Source: a virus
Virus record (IMG/VR): IMGVR_UViG_3300027770_001961
Span: 1-24,543 of that record
Strand: one strand, 5' to 3'
Length of the DNA: 24,543 nt
Shown: positions 1 through 8,178 of the stretch, one piece after another
Numbering within the stretch: position 1 is the stretch's first letter
Layout of the letters: the number at the start of each line of letters is the position of its first letter
Program-made: the position numbers and the translations under genes
The notes under the pieces: generated by a model
Databases searched by the model: none
What the model was told of the DNA's origin: nothing
The model's input: the letters and a program-made list of their open reading frames with translations, nothing else

Positions 1-150
1 CACTGGATGGAAAAAATTAACATATATTATGATTCAGAAAAAAGAATAAAACTGGGTAACTTTTTACAGCAAGGTATATTGCATTATGTGGAACCTGAAT
101 TTTTAAGTGAACAATTAATGAATCAATTGGAAAAAAACTACAATGGATAA
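1..150 (+). CDS. C-terminal end of an unknown protein (5' end outside window)
   Basis: An open frame runs from base 1 to a TAA at 148-150, giving 49 residues of the carboxyl end of a protein that begins upstream of the window. The piece is rich in Lys, Asn, Tyr and Glu and shows no motif I recognise. It overlaps the next gene by 8 bases (ATGGATAA), the junction type seen throughout this window, which supports it being a real gene of the same operon. An internal ATG at base 7 could in principle start a tiny ORF, but nothing favours that over a truncated longer gene. Confidence 0.6.
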   Translation, partial: HWMEKINIYYDSEKRIKLGNFLQQGILHYVEPEFLSEQLMNQLEKNYNG

Positions 151-718
151 TCAAAAATTTAGATATTTAAAATTTGATAAGTTTACCGGAGAAATTCAAT
201 CCTGTCAGGGAGGTTATATTGCTGATGGGTTGGCTATCAATGAGGAATTAGGCATAGACTTTGTTACTGGTAAAGAAGTTATGAGCAATTACAAAGTGAT
301 TTTTGTTGATAATGCTTACAAGTTAATTAAAAAATATGTGATACAAAAAGATTCTTACAACAACACACAATCAAACGATACTGTTATTAATAAAAATATT
401 TATAAAATCACAACAGCAGTCAACGATAATAATTGTATTTCAATTAGATTGAATAAAAAAGAAAAAAATTTAATGTTTTCAGTAACAGAACAGTTTAAAG
501 ATAGTATGAAAGATTATTTTATAAAAAATTCTTCTAAAGATCACTATTTTTTTGCTACTAAAAAGAACGATGGTAGTATATTAGATAATATATTTGTTAT
601 TGATATGAAAGAATTACTAGAACAAGGAATCATAAATGTAAGTTATGACCCAAAACACAGCGTGGACCTGTATTGTCGTAAAACATTTGATTACAAATAT
701 GAGGAAATCAATGAATAA
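143..718 (+). CDS. Hypothetical protein, 191 aa
   Basis: This gene encodes an acidic and lysine-rich soluble protein of 191 residues that I do not recognise. The N-terminus (about residues 7-27) contains a 'KFDKFTGEI' stretch followed by a Gly-Gly pair. The middle (about 60-120) is Asn/Lys-rich, and the C-terminus contains 'YDPKHSVDLYCRK'. No membrane segment, signal peptide or metal motif is evident. It starts inside the end of the preceding frame and ends with an 8-base ATGAATAA overlap with the glycosyltransferase-like gene downstream, so it is probably translated with it. Base composition is more AT-rich than the radical SAM genes that follow. Its function cannot be inferred beyond co-expression with the glycosyltransferase-like pair. 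Confidence 0.6.
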   Translation: MDNQKFRYLKFDKFTGEIQSCQGGYIADGLAINEELGIDFVTGKEVMSNYKVIFVDNAYKLIKKYVIQKDSYNNTQSNDTVINKNIYKITTAVNDNNCISIRLNKKEKNLMFSVTEQFKDSMKDYFIKNSSKDHYFFATKKNDGSILDNIFVIDMKELLEQGIINVSYDPKHSVDLYCRKTFDYKYEEINE

Positions 719-1619
719 AATTGCTATCAAAGATTGTGATATCATATTTTTAAGTTATGATGAGCCCAATGCTGATAAAAATTATGCTGATTTAAAAAAG
801 AAAATGCCATGGGCCAAACGAGTGCATGGTATATTTGGGTCAGACACAGCTCATAAAGCCTGTGCTGCACTGTCTGACACAGAATATTTTGTTACTGTGG
901 ATGGTGATACTCAATTGGATGAAAAATTTATTAATTTAGTGATTGATTTGGACAGCATGGGCATGGATAATTCATATATTTTTAGTTGGTGTGGACACAT
1001 TGATTTAAATGGATTAAAATATGGCAATGGCAGTATTAAATTATGGACCAGAACATTTGTTAATGAGATGAAAACTCATGAAAACTATCAAGGCAAAGAC
1101 AGAAATTTAATTGAGTTTTGTTATTTTGACAAATTATTTCAGTTTAATGAAAATTATTCCACCAGTTACATCAATAGTACTCCCAAACAAGCATGGAGAG
1201 CAGGATTCCGTGAAGGTGTAAAAATGAGTATTGCTAAAGACAGCAGAGTAAAAGACTATAAAACACTGTGGTGGCAAAATTATCATAGATTAATCATATG
1301 GATGACAGTGGGTATGGATGTGAAGAATGGCATTTGGGCCATTGCTGGTGCTAGAGAAGGTTGTTACAGAACCATATGTACTGATTGGAATATTAGTTTG
1401 ACTAGAGATTTTAAATATCTGGATCAGACTTGGTCGGATTTTAGTCAACAGATATCTCAAAATCAAGAAAAATGTCTTGAAAGAATAAAAGATCTTGGTA
1501 AAGAAATACTTAAAAAACAATCAATGGAATTGCCTGTTGAACCTTTGAATGCTGAGCAGAGTAAATTTTTTAAAAAGGTGTATATTAATTCGCCTAGAGT
1601 GTTAAGAAAGACCATATGA
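711..1619 (+). CDS. Glycosyltransferase-like protein with DGD motif, 302 aa (first of a tandem pair)
   Basis: Residues 9-70 look like the nucleotide-sugar binding half of a GT-A type glycosyltransferase: a hydrophobic strand 'DIIFLSYDEPNAD' near residues 10-22, then 'VTVDGDTQLD' with the presumed metal-binding D64-x-D66. A second conserved block 'AWRAGFREGVKMS' and 'LIIWMTVGMD...AIAGAREG' lies in the C-terminal half. The next gene shares all these blocks, so the two are paralogs. I chose ATG 711 over an upstream in-frame ATG at 645 because homology to the paralog begins here, a GAGGAA ribosome-binding site lies just upstream, and it gives the common 8-base ATGAATAA overlap. The donor and acceptor are unknown, and the GT assignment rests on fold-level motifs. 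Confidence 0.6.
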   Translation: MNKIAIKDCDIIFLSYDEPNADKNYADLKKKMPWAKRVHGIFGSDTAHKACAALSDTEYFVTVDGDTQLDEKFINLVIDLDSMGMDNSYIFSWCGHIDLNGLKYGNGSIKLWTRTFVNEMKTHENYQGKDRNLIEFCYFDKLFQFNENYSTSYINSTPKQAWRAGFREGVKMSIAKDSRVKDYKTLWWQNYHRLIIWMTVGMDVKNGIWAIAGAREGCYRTICTDWNISLTRDFKYLDQTWSDFSQQISQNQEKCLERIKDLGKEILKKQSMELPVEPLNAEQSKFFKKVYINSPRVLRKTI

Positions 1620-2323
1620 TGTACGATATATTTTTTATAAGTTATAATGAACCCAATGCAGATCAAAATTACTCTCTATTGAAACAAAGATTTCCATTGG
1701 CTCAAAGAGTTCACGGCATAAAAGGCATTCAACAAGCACATATCAGAGCTGCCACATTGAGTTTGACCAAAATGTTTTGGGTGGTAGACGGTGATGCAGT
1801 GATTGAAGACGATTTTATGTTTGATTTCCAAGTGGATCCTAATGAATTAAATGCTGTGCATGTGTGGAGAAGCCGAAATCCCATCAATGAACTGGAGTAT
1901 GGTTATGGCGGAGTAAAATTACTGCCCAAAAGACTCACGATGAACATGGATCCCAATAGAATAGACATGACCACCAGCATATCTAATAGGTTTAGAGCTA
2001 TGCATGAAGTATCCAACACCACTGTGTTCAATACAGATCCATTCAACACATGGAAAAGTGCTTTTAGAGAGTGTGTCAAGCTCAGCAGCAAGGTAATCGA
2101 TCGTCAGGTGGACAAAGAAACTGAAAAAAGATTATTGATTTGGTGCACAGTGGGAGATGATAAACCATGCGGAGAGTATGCCATTGCTGGAGCACTGGCA
2201 GGCAGAGTGTACGGCACGGACAACCAAGGTAATTCAGATGCTTTGAGAATGATCAATAACTTTGAATGGTTAAAATTAGTATTTGTGGGACAATTTCCAC
2301 ACATGGAGAAAAAAATATTATGA
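1616..2323 (+). CDS. Glycosyltransferase-like protein with DGD motif, 235 aa (second of a tandem pair)
   Basis: This is a shorter paralog of the preceding gene. It begins directly with the strand 'YDIFFISYNEPNAD', has 'RVHGIKG' near residue 31 (compare RVHGIFG in the paralog), and the metal-binding-type motif 'VVDGDAVIEDD' with D58-x-D60. The C-terminal block 'TWKSAFRECVKLS...LLIWCTVGDD...AIAGALAG' aligns with its neighbour. It starts at 1616 within an ATGA overlap with the stop of the preceding gene; the next codon is also ATG, so the start could be 1619. It ends in another ATGA overlap with the radical SAM gene. Compared with the first copy it lacks roughly 70 residues, mostly between the DGD region and the C-terminal block and at the C-terminus. 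A sugar transferase role is inferred from the DxD motif only. Confidence 0.6.
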   Translation: MMYDIFFISYNEPNADQNYSLLKQRFPLAQRVHGIKGIQQAHIRAATLSLTKMFWVVDGDAVIEDDFMFDFQVDPNELNAVHVWRSRNPINELEYGYGGVKLLPKRLTMNMDPNRIDMTTSISNRFRAMHEVSNTTVFNTDPFNTWKSAFRECVKLSSKVIDRQVDKETEKRLLIWCTVGDDKPCGEYAIAGALAGRVYGTDNQGNSDALRMINNFEWLKLVFVGQFPHMEKKIL

Positions 2324-3321
2324 TAGATACCAACATTCCATTTGATAAAATTGTAAACTTTGGTCAACGCACCATGTTGAACAGTAAATTGTTTTCTGTG
2401 AGTTGGATCTTGGCTCGTTTTTGCAACTATGATTGTTCTTACTGCTGGCCTTATGCCAAAAGCAAACAGAAAGATCACAGACCATTGTCAGTTTACACAG
2501 GAGTGGTGGATGAAATCAAACGACAGGCCAGACAGAATGGATTCACAGACTATCATTTCAGTTTTTCAGGTGGAGAACCCACTGCCTACAAAGATTTTTT
2601 ACAATTGGTACAGCATTATAGTGCTGATACTGCTCCAGAATATCAAAGTATTCACATGACCACCAACCTAAGTCCTTCAGAAAAGTGGTGGGAAAGATGG
2701 TTGGAAGCCACAAAAACATTGAACCGCAGAAGTATCACTGCCAGCTTTCATGCTGAATTCGCTGATGAACAAAAATTTGGAGATAAAATATTACTGTTGA
2801 TGAAGAATAATGTGTTTGTCACAATTAATCAAGTGATGGTGCCTGATAGATTTGCTGAATACTATGATAGATGTGCAAGATTCCACTCCAGAGGTATCAA
2901 TGTTACACTGAAACCACAGAGTGATCCCACAGCAAGTTTTGTTATTGAAGGTTATACTCGAGATCAACTGAACACTTTACAAACAGGATTTCCTCAACGC
3001 ATACAAGAAGGTGAAAATTACAAAGATTTATTTCAAATTGAGATGATGGATGCTCAAGGCAACAAGTATTACATGGATCAAGCAGAGAGATTCAATGCTT
3101 TTGGCTTCAATAAATTCAAAGGATGGCACTGTAATGCTGGATATCAGAGTTGTGTCATTAGAGAACCAAACGGAGAAGTCAAAAGAAGTTACAGTTGTCA
3201 TGATCAACCACTGGGTAACATAGAACAAGGATTCAAATTGTTTGATAAACCAAAAGTTTGTATAACTCCCACTTGTGTGAGTTCAGCAGATTCAAAAATA
3301 CCCAAGGCTCGACATGTATAG
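2320..3321 (+). CDS. Radical SAM protein with C-terminal SPASM-like cysteine cluster, 333 aa
   Basis: This protein has the radical SAM signature C35-x3-C39-x2-C42 ('CNYDCSYCW'), which would hold a [4Fe-4S] cluster that cleaves S-adenosylmethionine, and the SAM-contacting 'SGGEPT' at residues 83-88. The C-terminus carries extra cysteines (C271, C278, C293, C314, C319) after 'FKGWHC' and around 'LGNI', resembling an auxiliary-cluster (SPASM/twitch) domain. The genes at 8171 and 9057 share this C-terminal layout, so the three form a paralogous group. ATG 2320 was chosen because it follows a GGAGAA ribosome-binding site and overlaps the upstream stop as ATGA; an in-frame ATG at 2266 lies inside the glycosyltransferase gene. 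Substrate unknown. SPASM enzymes often modify peptides, but other substrates are known. Confidence 0.85.
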   Translation: MIDTNIPFDKIVNFGQRTMLNSKLFSVSWILARFCNYDCSYCWPYAKSKQKDHRPLSVYTGVVDEIKRQARQNGFTDYHFSFSGGEPTAYKDFLQLVQHYSADTAPEYQSIHMTTNLSPSEKWWERWLEATKTLNRRSITASFHAEFADEQKFGDKILLLMKNNVFVTINQVMVPDRFAEYYDRCARFHSRGINVTLKPQSDPTASFVIEGYTRDQLNTLQTGFPQRIQEGENYKDLFQIEMMDAQGNKYYMDQAERFNAFGFNKFKGWHCNAGYQSCVIREPNGEVKRSYSCHDQPLGNIEQGFKLFDKPKVCITPTCVSSADSKIPKARHV

Positions 3322-4303
3322 ATACCAAGATATAAAGGATATTCATTTGGAAATCACCAGCAAGTGTCAAGCCAAATGTCCCATGTGTCCTAGAAGAATC
3401 AGTGGAGGACCAATAAATCCATTTATCAAATTGGACGAAATAACTTTAGGTGTATTCAAACAATGGTTTGAACCAAACTTCATAAAACAATTGGACAGTT
3501 TATTCATGTGTGGTAATTTGGGAGATCCTATCATATCCAAAGACACATTGGAAATATATCAGTACTTGCGTGAACTAAATCCCAACATTAGATTGGCCAT
3601 GCACACCAACGGCAGTGCTAGAGATACAGAATGGTGGCAAAGATTGGCTCAATTGAAAGTAAAAGTGACATTTGGCATTGATGGTTTAGCAGATACCCAT
3701 CATCTTTATAGGATCAGCACAGATTTCAATAAAATAATTGAAAATGCTCAAGCATTTATTTCAGCAGGTGGAGTGGCCAAATGGCACATGTTGGTGTTTG
3801 CTCACAATGAACATCAAATTGAACAGTGTAGAACAATGTCCAAAGACATGGGCTTTGTGGATTTTTCAATCAAACACACTTCTAGATTCAAGCAGGATTA
3901 TTTACAAGTGATTGATGACTTGGGTAGACCCACACACAGAATCAAACCCACTCAAACCAGTTTGGATATGATTCCGTTGTCTGAAGCAGCACAAAAAGAA
4001 GTCAAACCACACATTGTTTGTAAAGCACAGAAATATAAACAGTTGTATGTGAGTGCTTGTGGTAATGTGTCACCTTGTTGTTGGTTGGATATGGAATGGA
4101 TACCACCCATGCAAGAATCCAGAGTAGATTATATGGAAAAAATTTCAGAATTTCCCAATCTTCATCGCGAAACATTGAAAGAAATATTTGATAATGGATT
4201 TTTTTCAAAAATAGAAACACAATGGAGCACAGTGGGATTGAAAGAATGCACCAAACAATGTGGGTCATTTGATAAACTAGGAGCACAATTTGTTGAAAAT
4301 TAA
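3314..4303 (+). CDS. Radical SAM/SPASM-type protein, 329 aa
   Basis: The N-terminus has C18-x3-C22-x2-C25 ('CQAKCPMCPRR') for the SAM-binding [4Fe-4S] cluster. The usual GGEP is replaced by 'CGNLGDP' at 66-72, a variant found in a branch of SPASM-like radical SAM proteins. The C-terminal part carries C236, C249, C255, C256, C312 and C316, including 'ACGNVSPCCW', consistent with auxiliary Fe-S cluster binding. This protein differs from the three GW-C type paralogs in the window, so it is probably an independent acquisition. It overlaps the preceding radical SAM gene by 8 bases (ATGTATAG). Expected chemistry is generation of a 5'-deoxyadenosyl radical in the cytoplasm of the infected cell. Its target is unknown. 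Confidence 0.85.
   Translation: MYRYQDIKDIHLEITSKCQAKCPMCPRRISGGPINPFIKLDEITLGVFKQWFEPNFIKQLDSLFMCGNLGDPIISKDTLEIYQYLRELNPNIRLAMHTNGSARDTEWWQRLAQLKVKVTFGIDGLADTHHLYRISTDFNKIIENAQAFISAGGVAKWHMLVFAHNEHQIEQCRTMSKDMGFVDFSIKHTSRFKQDYLQVIDDLGRPTHRIKPTQTSLDMIPLSEAAQKEVKPHIVCKAQKYKQLYVSACGNVSPCCWLDMEWIPPMQESRVDYMEKISEFPNLHRETLKEIFDNGFFSKIETQWSTVGLKECTKQCGSFDKLGAQFVEN
4279..4283 (+). promoter_or_regulatory. Shine-Dalgarno AGGAG that supports a TTG start
   Basis: AGGAG sits 6 bases before the TTG at 4290 and 9 bases before a second TTG at 4293, and lies inside the end of the preceding radical SAM gene. It is one of the best ribosome-binding sites in the window and supports a non-ATG start for the methyltransferase-like gene. 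The next in-frame ATG, at 4326, has no comparable site in front of it. Confidence 0.6.
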
Positions 4304-4901
4304 TATACAAGACGTTTTATTTTGGATGGATGCTATCAGACAATCTGATGACAGATATCGTACATTGGAAAGTTTCTGGAAAGGTCAAATCAACAGCAAA
4401 GTATGGTTGATTGAACAATTAAAAAAATTACCCAGAGCACACAGCATGGATATTTTAATTTGTGGTGGATGGTATGGAGTGATGGCTACACTTTTATTCA
4501 ACAGTGATCTGTATGTGAATAAAATAACCAGCATGGACATAGACAGCAAGTGTGAAAACACAGCAAATACCATGAACAAACAGTATGAAATGTCTGGTAG
4601 ATTCCGTGCTGTTACTCAAGACATGCTCACTTATAAAGATTACAATTGTTATGACATGATTATCAACACAGTGTGTGAGCATTTGACAACAGAACAGTAC
4701 AATGAATGGTTAAATTTAATACCCAAAGACAAAATTATTGTGTTGCAAAGCAATGACTATGTGATTCCTGAACATGTAAACCCCATGAAGGATTTAAATC
4801 AGTTTGTAAACCATAGCAAATTGTATCCTATTGTGGAACCTAGTGAATTACAAACAGAAAAATACAAAAGATTTATGATTGTAGGTAAAAACAATGAATA
4901 A
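4290..4901 (+). CDS. Methyltransferase-like protein (class I SAM fold), 203 aa, TTG start
   Basis: Residues 53-70 ('MDILICGGWYGVMATLLF') resemble motif I of class I SAM-dependent methyltransferases, with G59, G60 and G63 in the nucleotide loop. 'ITSMDIDSK' (79-87) fits the acidic residue after strand beta-2 that binds the ribose, and 'VTQDMLTY' (108-115) and 'YDMIINTVCEHL' (121-132) match the following strands. No substrate domain is recognisable. The start is TTG 4290 or the adjacent TTG 4293, supported by the AGGAG at 4279-4283. It overlaps the radical SAM gene by 14 bases and the oxygenase gene downstream by 8 (ATGAATAA). Alternative: a SAM-fold protein without methyltransferase activity. 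Confidence 0.6.
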   Translation: MLKINIQDVLFWMDAIRQSDDRYRTLESFWKGQINSKVWLIEQLKKLPRAHSMDILICGGWYGVMATLLFNSDLYVNKITSMDIDSKCENTANTMNKQYEMSGRFRAVTQDMLTYKDYNCYDMIINTVCEHLTTEQYNEWLNLIPKDKIIVLQSNDYVIPEHVNPMKDLNQFVNHSKLYPIVEPSELQTEKYKRFMIVGKNNE

Positions 4902-5562
4902 TGAACAAATAACCAAACAAGTATTGGAAAAATTTAAAAAAAAACAAATAGGTTGGTTGCAACTAGATATTTCTTTTGAAAATTACATTGATCATCAAGA
5001 AGTATCTGCTGTGAATGATTTTTACGTGGATCATAGAGAAGGAGAAAACCACAAAGGATGGCAAAGTTGTTGTGTGTATGGGTTAGGCATTACTAAAACC
5101 CAAGTGGCACAACATTATGGACACACGAATGAATTAAATGCTCCTTATCATTGGACTGCATTGACACAATTGGCTCCAAAAGCCACTGAATTTTGGAAAA
5201 ATTTTCCTGCAGAAAAATATACTAGAGTTAGATTTATGAAATTAGCACCTAATGGATATGTGGGATTGCACAATGATGCTCCCAGCAATATGCCACCTGA
5301 TATTGATTTATTAAATTATTTATTACCCATTAATTTAAGCATTACTCACCCCAAAGATTGTGTTATGGAAATAGAAAATCACGGCATAGTGCCTTGGAAA
5401 CCAGGCAGTGTATTTTTAATCAATATACTGAATAACCACACAGTAAAAAACAACAGCACAGAAGATAGAATACACATGATTGCTCAAGCACACGTGGGCA
5501 ATCAACGTGAAAAATTCTGTGAATTAATTGCTAAAAGTGCTATAAAAAATGATATTCTTTAG
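4894..5562 (+). CDS. 2OG-Fe(II) oxygenase, aspartyl/asparaginyl hydroxylase-like, 222 aa
   Basis: The core of a double-stranded beta-helix oxygenase is visible: 'VGLHNDAP' gives the metal ligands H126-x-D128, 'NNHTVKN' gives the distal H182, and R192 ('EDRIHMIAQ') sits where the 2-oxoglutarate carboxylate is usually bound. The strand 'YTRVRFMKLAPNG' before HxD is typical of aspartyl/asparaginyl beta-hydroxylase-like proteins. The expected reaction is hydroxylation or another oxidation of a substrate with O2 and 2-oxoglutarate. The N-terminal 100 residues are specific to this protein. It overlaps both neighbours (8 and 14 bases) and lies between a methyltransferase-like and a glycosyltransferase-like gene, which suggests a shared modification pathway. 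Confidence 0.75.
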   Translation: MNNEQITKQVLEKFKKKQIGWLQLDISFENYIDHQEVSAVNDFYVDHREGENHKGWQSCCVYGLGITKTQVAQHYGHTNELNAPYHWTALTQLAPKATEFWKNFPAEKYTRVRFMKLAPNGYVGLHNDAPSNMPPDIDLLNYLLPINLSITHPKDCVMEIENHGIVPWKPGSVFLINILNNHTVKNNSTEDRIHMIAQAHVGNQREKFCELIAKSAIKNDIL

Positions 5563-6901
5563 TGGATTAAACAAAAGATCTGATATAGTTTTTGTATGTG
5601 TGGACAACACACATTTGATTAAAAATAATGATCATAAAGAAATTATAAAAAATATTGCTGATTACAGTATCAGTAACATTTGTGTAAAAGGATATGATGT
5701 GTTTAATGGATTAGATACAAATAATATATTACCTAGAATAGCAGATCAATACACGCATGCTGTGGTATTTGATGCTGATACTGAATTTACAGGATCAAAT
5801 TTTTTTAAAGAATTAAAAAAATTATGCGTTAAAGATTTCTTTTTGGCTGGACATGTGTTGGATAGAAAAGAAGGATATTACGAATTACACTCTCAATGTT
5901 ATGTGATAAATTTAAAAAAATATATTCAATATGGAATGCCACACATAACTCACCCAACACCTAATGTTTCTCACGAACATATTGAACCTATTAGAAGTGA
6001 AGAAAATTATCACGATGATTATACTCCTTTATGGATTAAATCAGGTACTACAAAAAAACAATATCAACATTTATGGCATGGTAATAATATATTAAGTGTA
6101 GGGTTGGAAAACAATGAAACTGTTTTAATATTTGATGCAGCTATTCGTAACAGCAAACAATGTTATTATGCTCAATATGAGAACGAATTTTTAAAAAACA
6201 ATCAACACATTTATGAAAAATCTAAATTCTCATCCACTAGATTGTTTTATCCTATTAACACAGAAGAACCACAACAGATAAACATTAATGGTCCTATAAC
6301 ACAATTGATTACTCCTGCCAGCGGATTCAACTGGTTGCATTATGTCAACAAATATGGTTATAACAATGATACTTTGATTTCTTTTTATGATTATAATCCA
6401 AACTCTTTATACTACATGAAAAATATTGTGGAAAATTTTGATGGCACAGATTATTATGCTTTTTTAAAATCTATAAAATCTAATGACACTAACGATTGGA
6501 TTAATTCAAAAGAAGAAATTAATCAAAATTTTGAAACAATAAAACATTTATGGCATATGGTTAAAAAAATAAAATTCAGTTATCATGAGTGTGATTTATT
6601 AAATAATTTTAATATACCTGTGATAAATGACCATAACACTATAATGCATTTGAGCAATGTATTTTGTTATGAACCCACAGCAGCTTTTAATAGTTTTGTT
6701 AAAAGAGTCAATGCAGAAAACAACTTGATTAAAATTTTAAAAAATAACAATTCAAAAATTAATCTAATTGTGTCGGGTCATGCATGGTCTGGATTGGCTG
6801 ATTACCCCAAATATGTAGGGTATGTGAGCGATTTTGTTGAACAAAGTCTTAATAAATGTTATAAAGCCACATGGCATCAAAAAGAAGATTGGGAAATTTA
6901 A
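5549..6901 (+). CDS. Large glycosyltransferase-like protein with DAD motif, 450 aa
   Basis: The N-terminal part begins with a strand 'SDIVFVCVDN' (11-20). Around residues 71-80 'AVVFDADTEF' has a D75-x-D77 motif of the kind that binds metal and nucleotide-sugar in GT-A glycosyltransferases, followed by 'FFLAGHVLDRKEGYYEL'. The C-terminal 200 residues (after 'PASGFNWLHYVNKYG') match nothing I recognise and may be a second domain; a histidine-rich stretch 'HLWHMVKKIKFSYHECD' lies near 340-356. It starts in a 14-base overlap with the oxygenase gene. It has more A and T than the radical SAM genes on either side. A sugar-transfer role is a moderate guess; the C-terminal domain is unassigned. Confidence 0.5.
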   Translation: MIFFSGLNKRSDIVFVCVDNTHLIKNNDHKEIIKNIADYSISNICVKGYDVFNGLDTNNILPRIADQYTHAVVFDADTEFTGSNFFKELKKLCVKDFFLAGHVLDRKEGYYELHSQCYVINLKKYIQYGMPHITHPTPNVSHEHIEPIRSEENYHDDYTPLWIKSGTTKKQYQHLWHGNNILSVGLENNETVLIFDAAIRNSKQCYYAQYENEFLKNNQHIYEKSKFSSTRLFYPINTEEPQQININGPITQLITPASGFNWLHYVNKYGYNNDTLISFYDYNPNSLYYMKNIVENFDGTDYYAFLKSIKSNDTNDWINSKEEINQNFETIKHLWHMVKKIKFSYHECDLLNNFNIPVINDHNTIMHLSNVFCYEPTAAFNSFVKRVNAENNLIKILKNNNSKINLIVSGHAWSGLADYPKYVGYVSDFVEQSLNKCYKATWHQKEDWEI

Positions 6902-6909
6902 ATACTGTT

Positions 6910-8178
6910 ATGAAAAATAAAAGTTGTACATTCTGCATGCATCCATTCACAGGATTAGCCACTAGAGAAGATGGTGCTATTAAGGTGTGTTGTAGAAGTT
7001 TACCCATTGGAAACATACAGAATGAGACCATGGAAGAAGCATGGAACAATGAAAAAATGCGTGAAGTAAGACATCAGGTGTTGAACAATGAGCGACCTAA
7101 TGTGTGTGCACCTTGTTTTGATTTGGAAGATCAGGGAGTGCAAAGTTTGCGACAAAGACACATCAGTGACAATATTCCAGAATCAAGGATCAATCTTTAT
7201 CCCACAGCTTTAGATAGTTTAAAAGAAGATTATACCATGCCTTTTGAACTGCCCACTATGGAAATCAAAATTAACAACTTGTGTAACCTAAAATGTCGTA
7301 TGTGTAATCCATTAGACAGCACACAATGGAAAGATTGGAACAGCATTGTGGATCATTACAAGAAAGAAAACAATTACTTGGTCAAAGCCGTGGAAGATCT
7401 TGGTCTGACACAAGCGCCGCATGTGGATCTTTTCGAAGATAAACCACACTTTTGGGACAATTTAAAAAAACTTATTCCTTATTTTAAACGTGTGGAATTT
7501 GCTGGTGGTGAACCTTTGATGGATCCCACCCATTACAAAATATTAGATTTATTAAGCACCAATGGATCCAACATTGAAATCAAATATGCCACCAATGGCA
7601 CAGTGTTGGGCATCAAAGGTGGAAGAACCATACAAGAATACTGGCCCAAATTCAAAAGTGTGGCAGTGAATGTGAGCATTGACGGAATCTTTGACACTTA
7701 TGAATATATCCGAAGTAATGGCAAGTTTATGGATGTGGTCAACAACATAAAAATAATGAAACAAATACCCACAGTGAGTAGAATAGTGGGAGCATTCACA
7801 GTACAAGCCAACAATATCATGCAAATAGATCGTGTGATTGATTACTTTTTAAATGATCTGGGCATTGTGTTTTACAGTCATAGGGTAAATTATCCCAGAG
7901 CGTTGAGTGCTCAAGTGTTGCCTACAAAATTAAAAAATCAAGTGATAGACAAATTGGAAGCAATGAAACCTCAAATAAAAGATTATGCATTGGTCAAACA
8001 ACATCCAATATTAGAAAAAATTACTCTGCAACAAATACAGGACAACATTAATTTTTTAAAAGCCAGAGATCTTAATCAATACTGGATGGATTGTGTGGAC
8101 TTTAATCGCAAATTGGACATCACAAGAAATCAAGGACCTTTTGAAAAAATAAACCCGGAGTTTGCTGACTATGTTTAA
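6910..8178 (+). CDS. Twitch-domain radical SAM protein, 422 aa
   Basis: In the known group of radical SAM proteins with an N-terminal twitch domain, cysteines for an auxiliary cluster come before the catalytic core. Here C6-x2-C9 ('CTFCMHPF'), C27-C28 ('KVCCRS') and C66-x2-C69 ('CAPCFDLE') form that part. The SAM cluster motif is C125-x3-C129-x2-C132 ('CNLKCRMCNP'), and 'FAGGEPLMDP' follows at about 197-206. The gene at 10013 has the same order, so the two are paralogs. I start at ATG 6910, which puts the conserved C-x2-C near the N-terminus, only 8 bases after the preceding stop. An in-frame ATG at 6871 lies in the upstream gene and has no ribosome-binding site. Substrate unknown. Confidence 0.82.
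   Translation: MKNKSCTFCMHPFTGLATREDGAIKVCCRSLPIGNIQNETMEEAWNNEKMREVRHQVLNNERPNVCAPCFDLEDQGVQSLRQRHISDNIPESRINLYPTALDSLKEDYTMPFELPTMEIKINNLCNLKCRMCNPLDSTQWKDWNSIVDHYKKENNYLVKAVEDLGLTQAPHVDLFEDKPHFWDNLKKLIPYFKRVEFAGGEPLMDPTHYKILDLLSTNGSNIEIKYATNGTVLGIKGGRTIQEYWPKFKSVAVNVSIDGIFDTYEYIRSNGKFMDVVNNIKIMKQIPTVSRIVGAFTVQANNIMQIDRVIDYFLNDLGIVFYSHRVNYPRALSAQVLPTKLKNQVIDKLEAMKPQIKDYALVKQHPILEKITLQQIQDNINFLKARDLNQYWMDCVDFNRKLDITRNQGPFEKINPEFADYV

Noticed and set aside
645-710. Upstream in-frame start (ATG 645) for the first glycosyltransferase-like gene
   Set aside because: It lies deep in the preceding gene; the paralog's similarity begins at the ATG 711 region, which has a GAGGAA site and the usual 8-base overlap.
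2104-2478. Minus-strand 124-residue open frame crossing two plus-strand genes
   Set aside because: It spans the junction of two well-supported genes, with no ribosome-binding site or recognisable motif.
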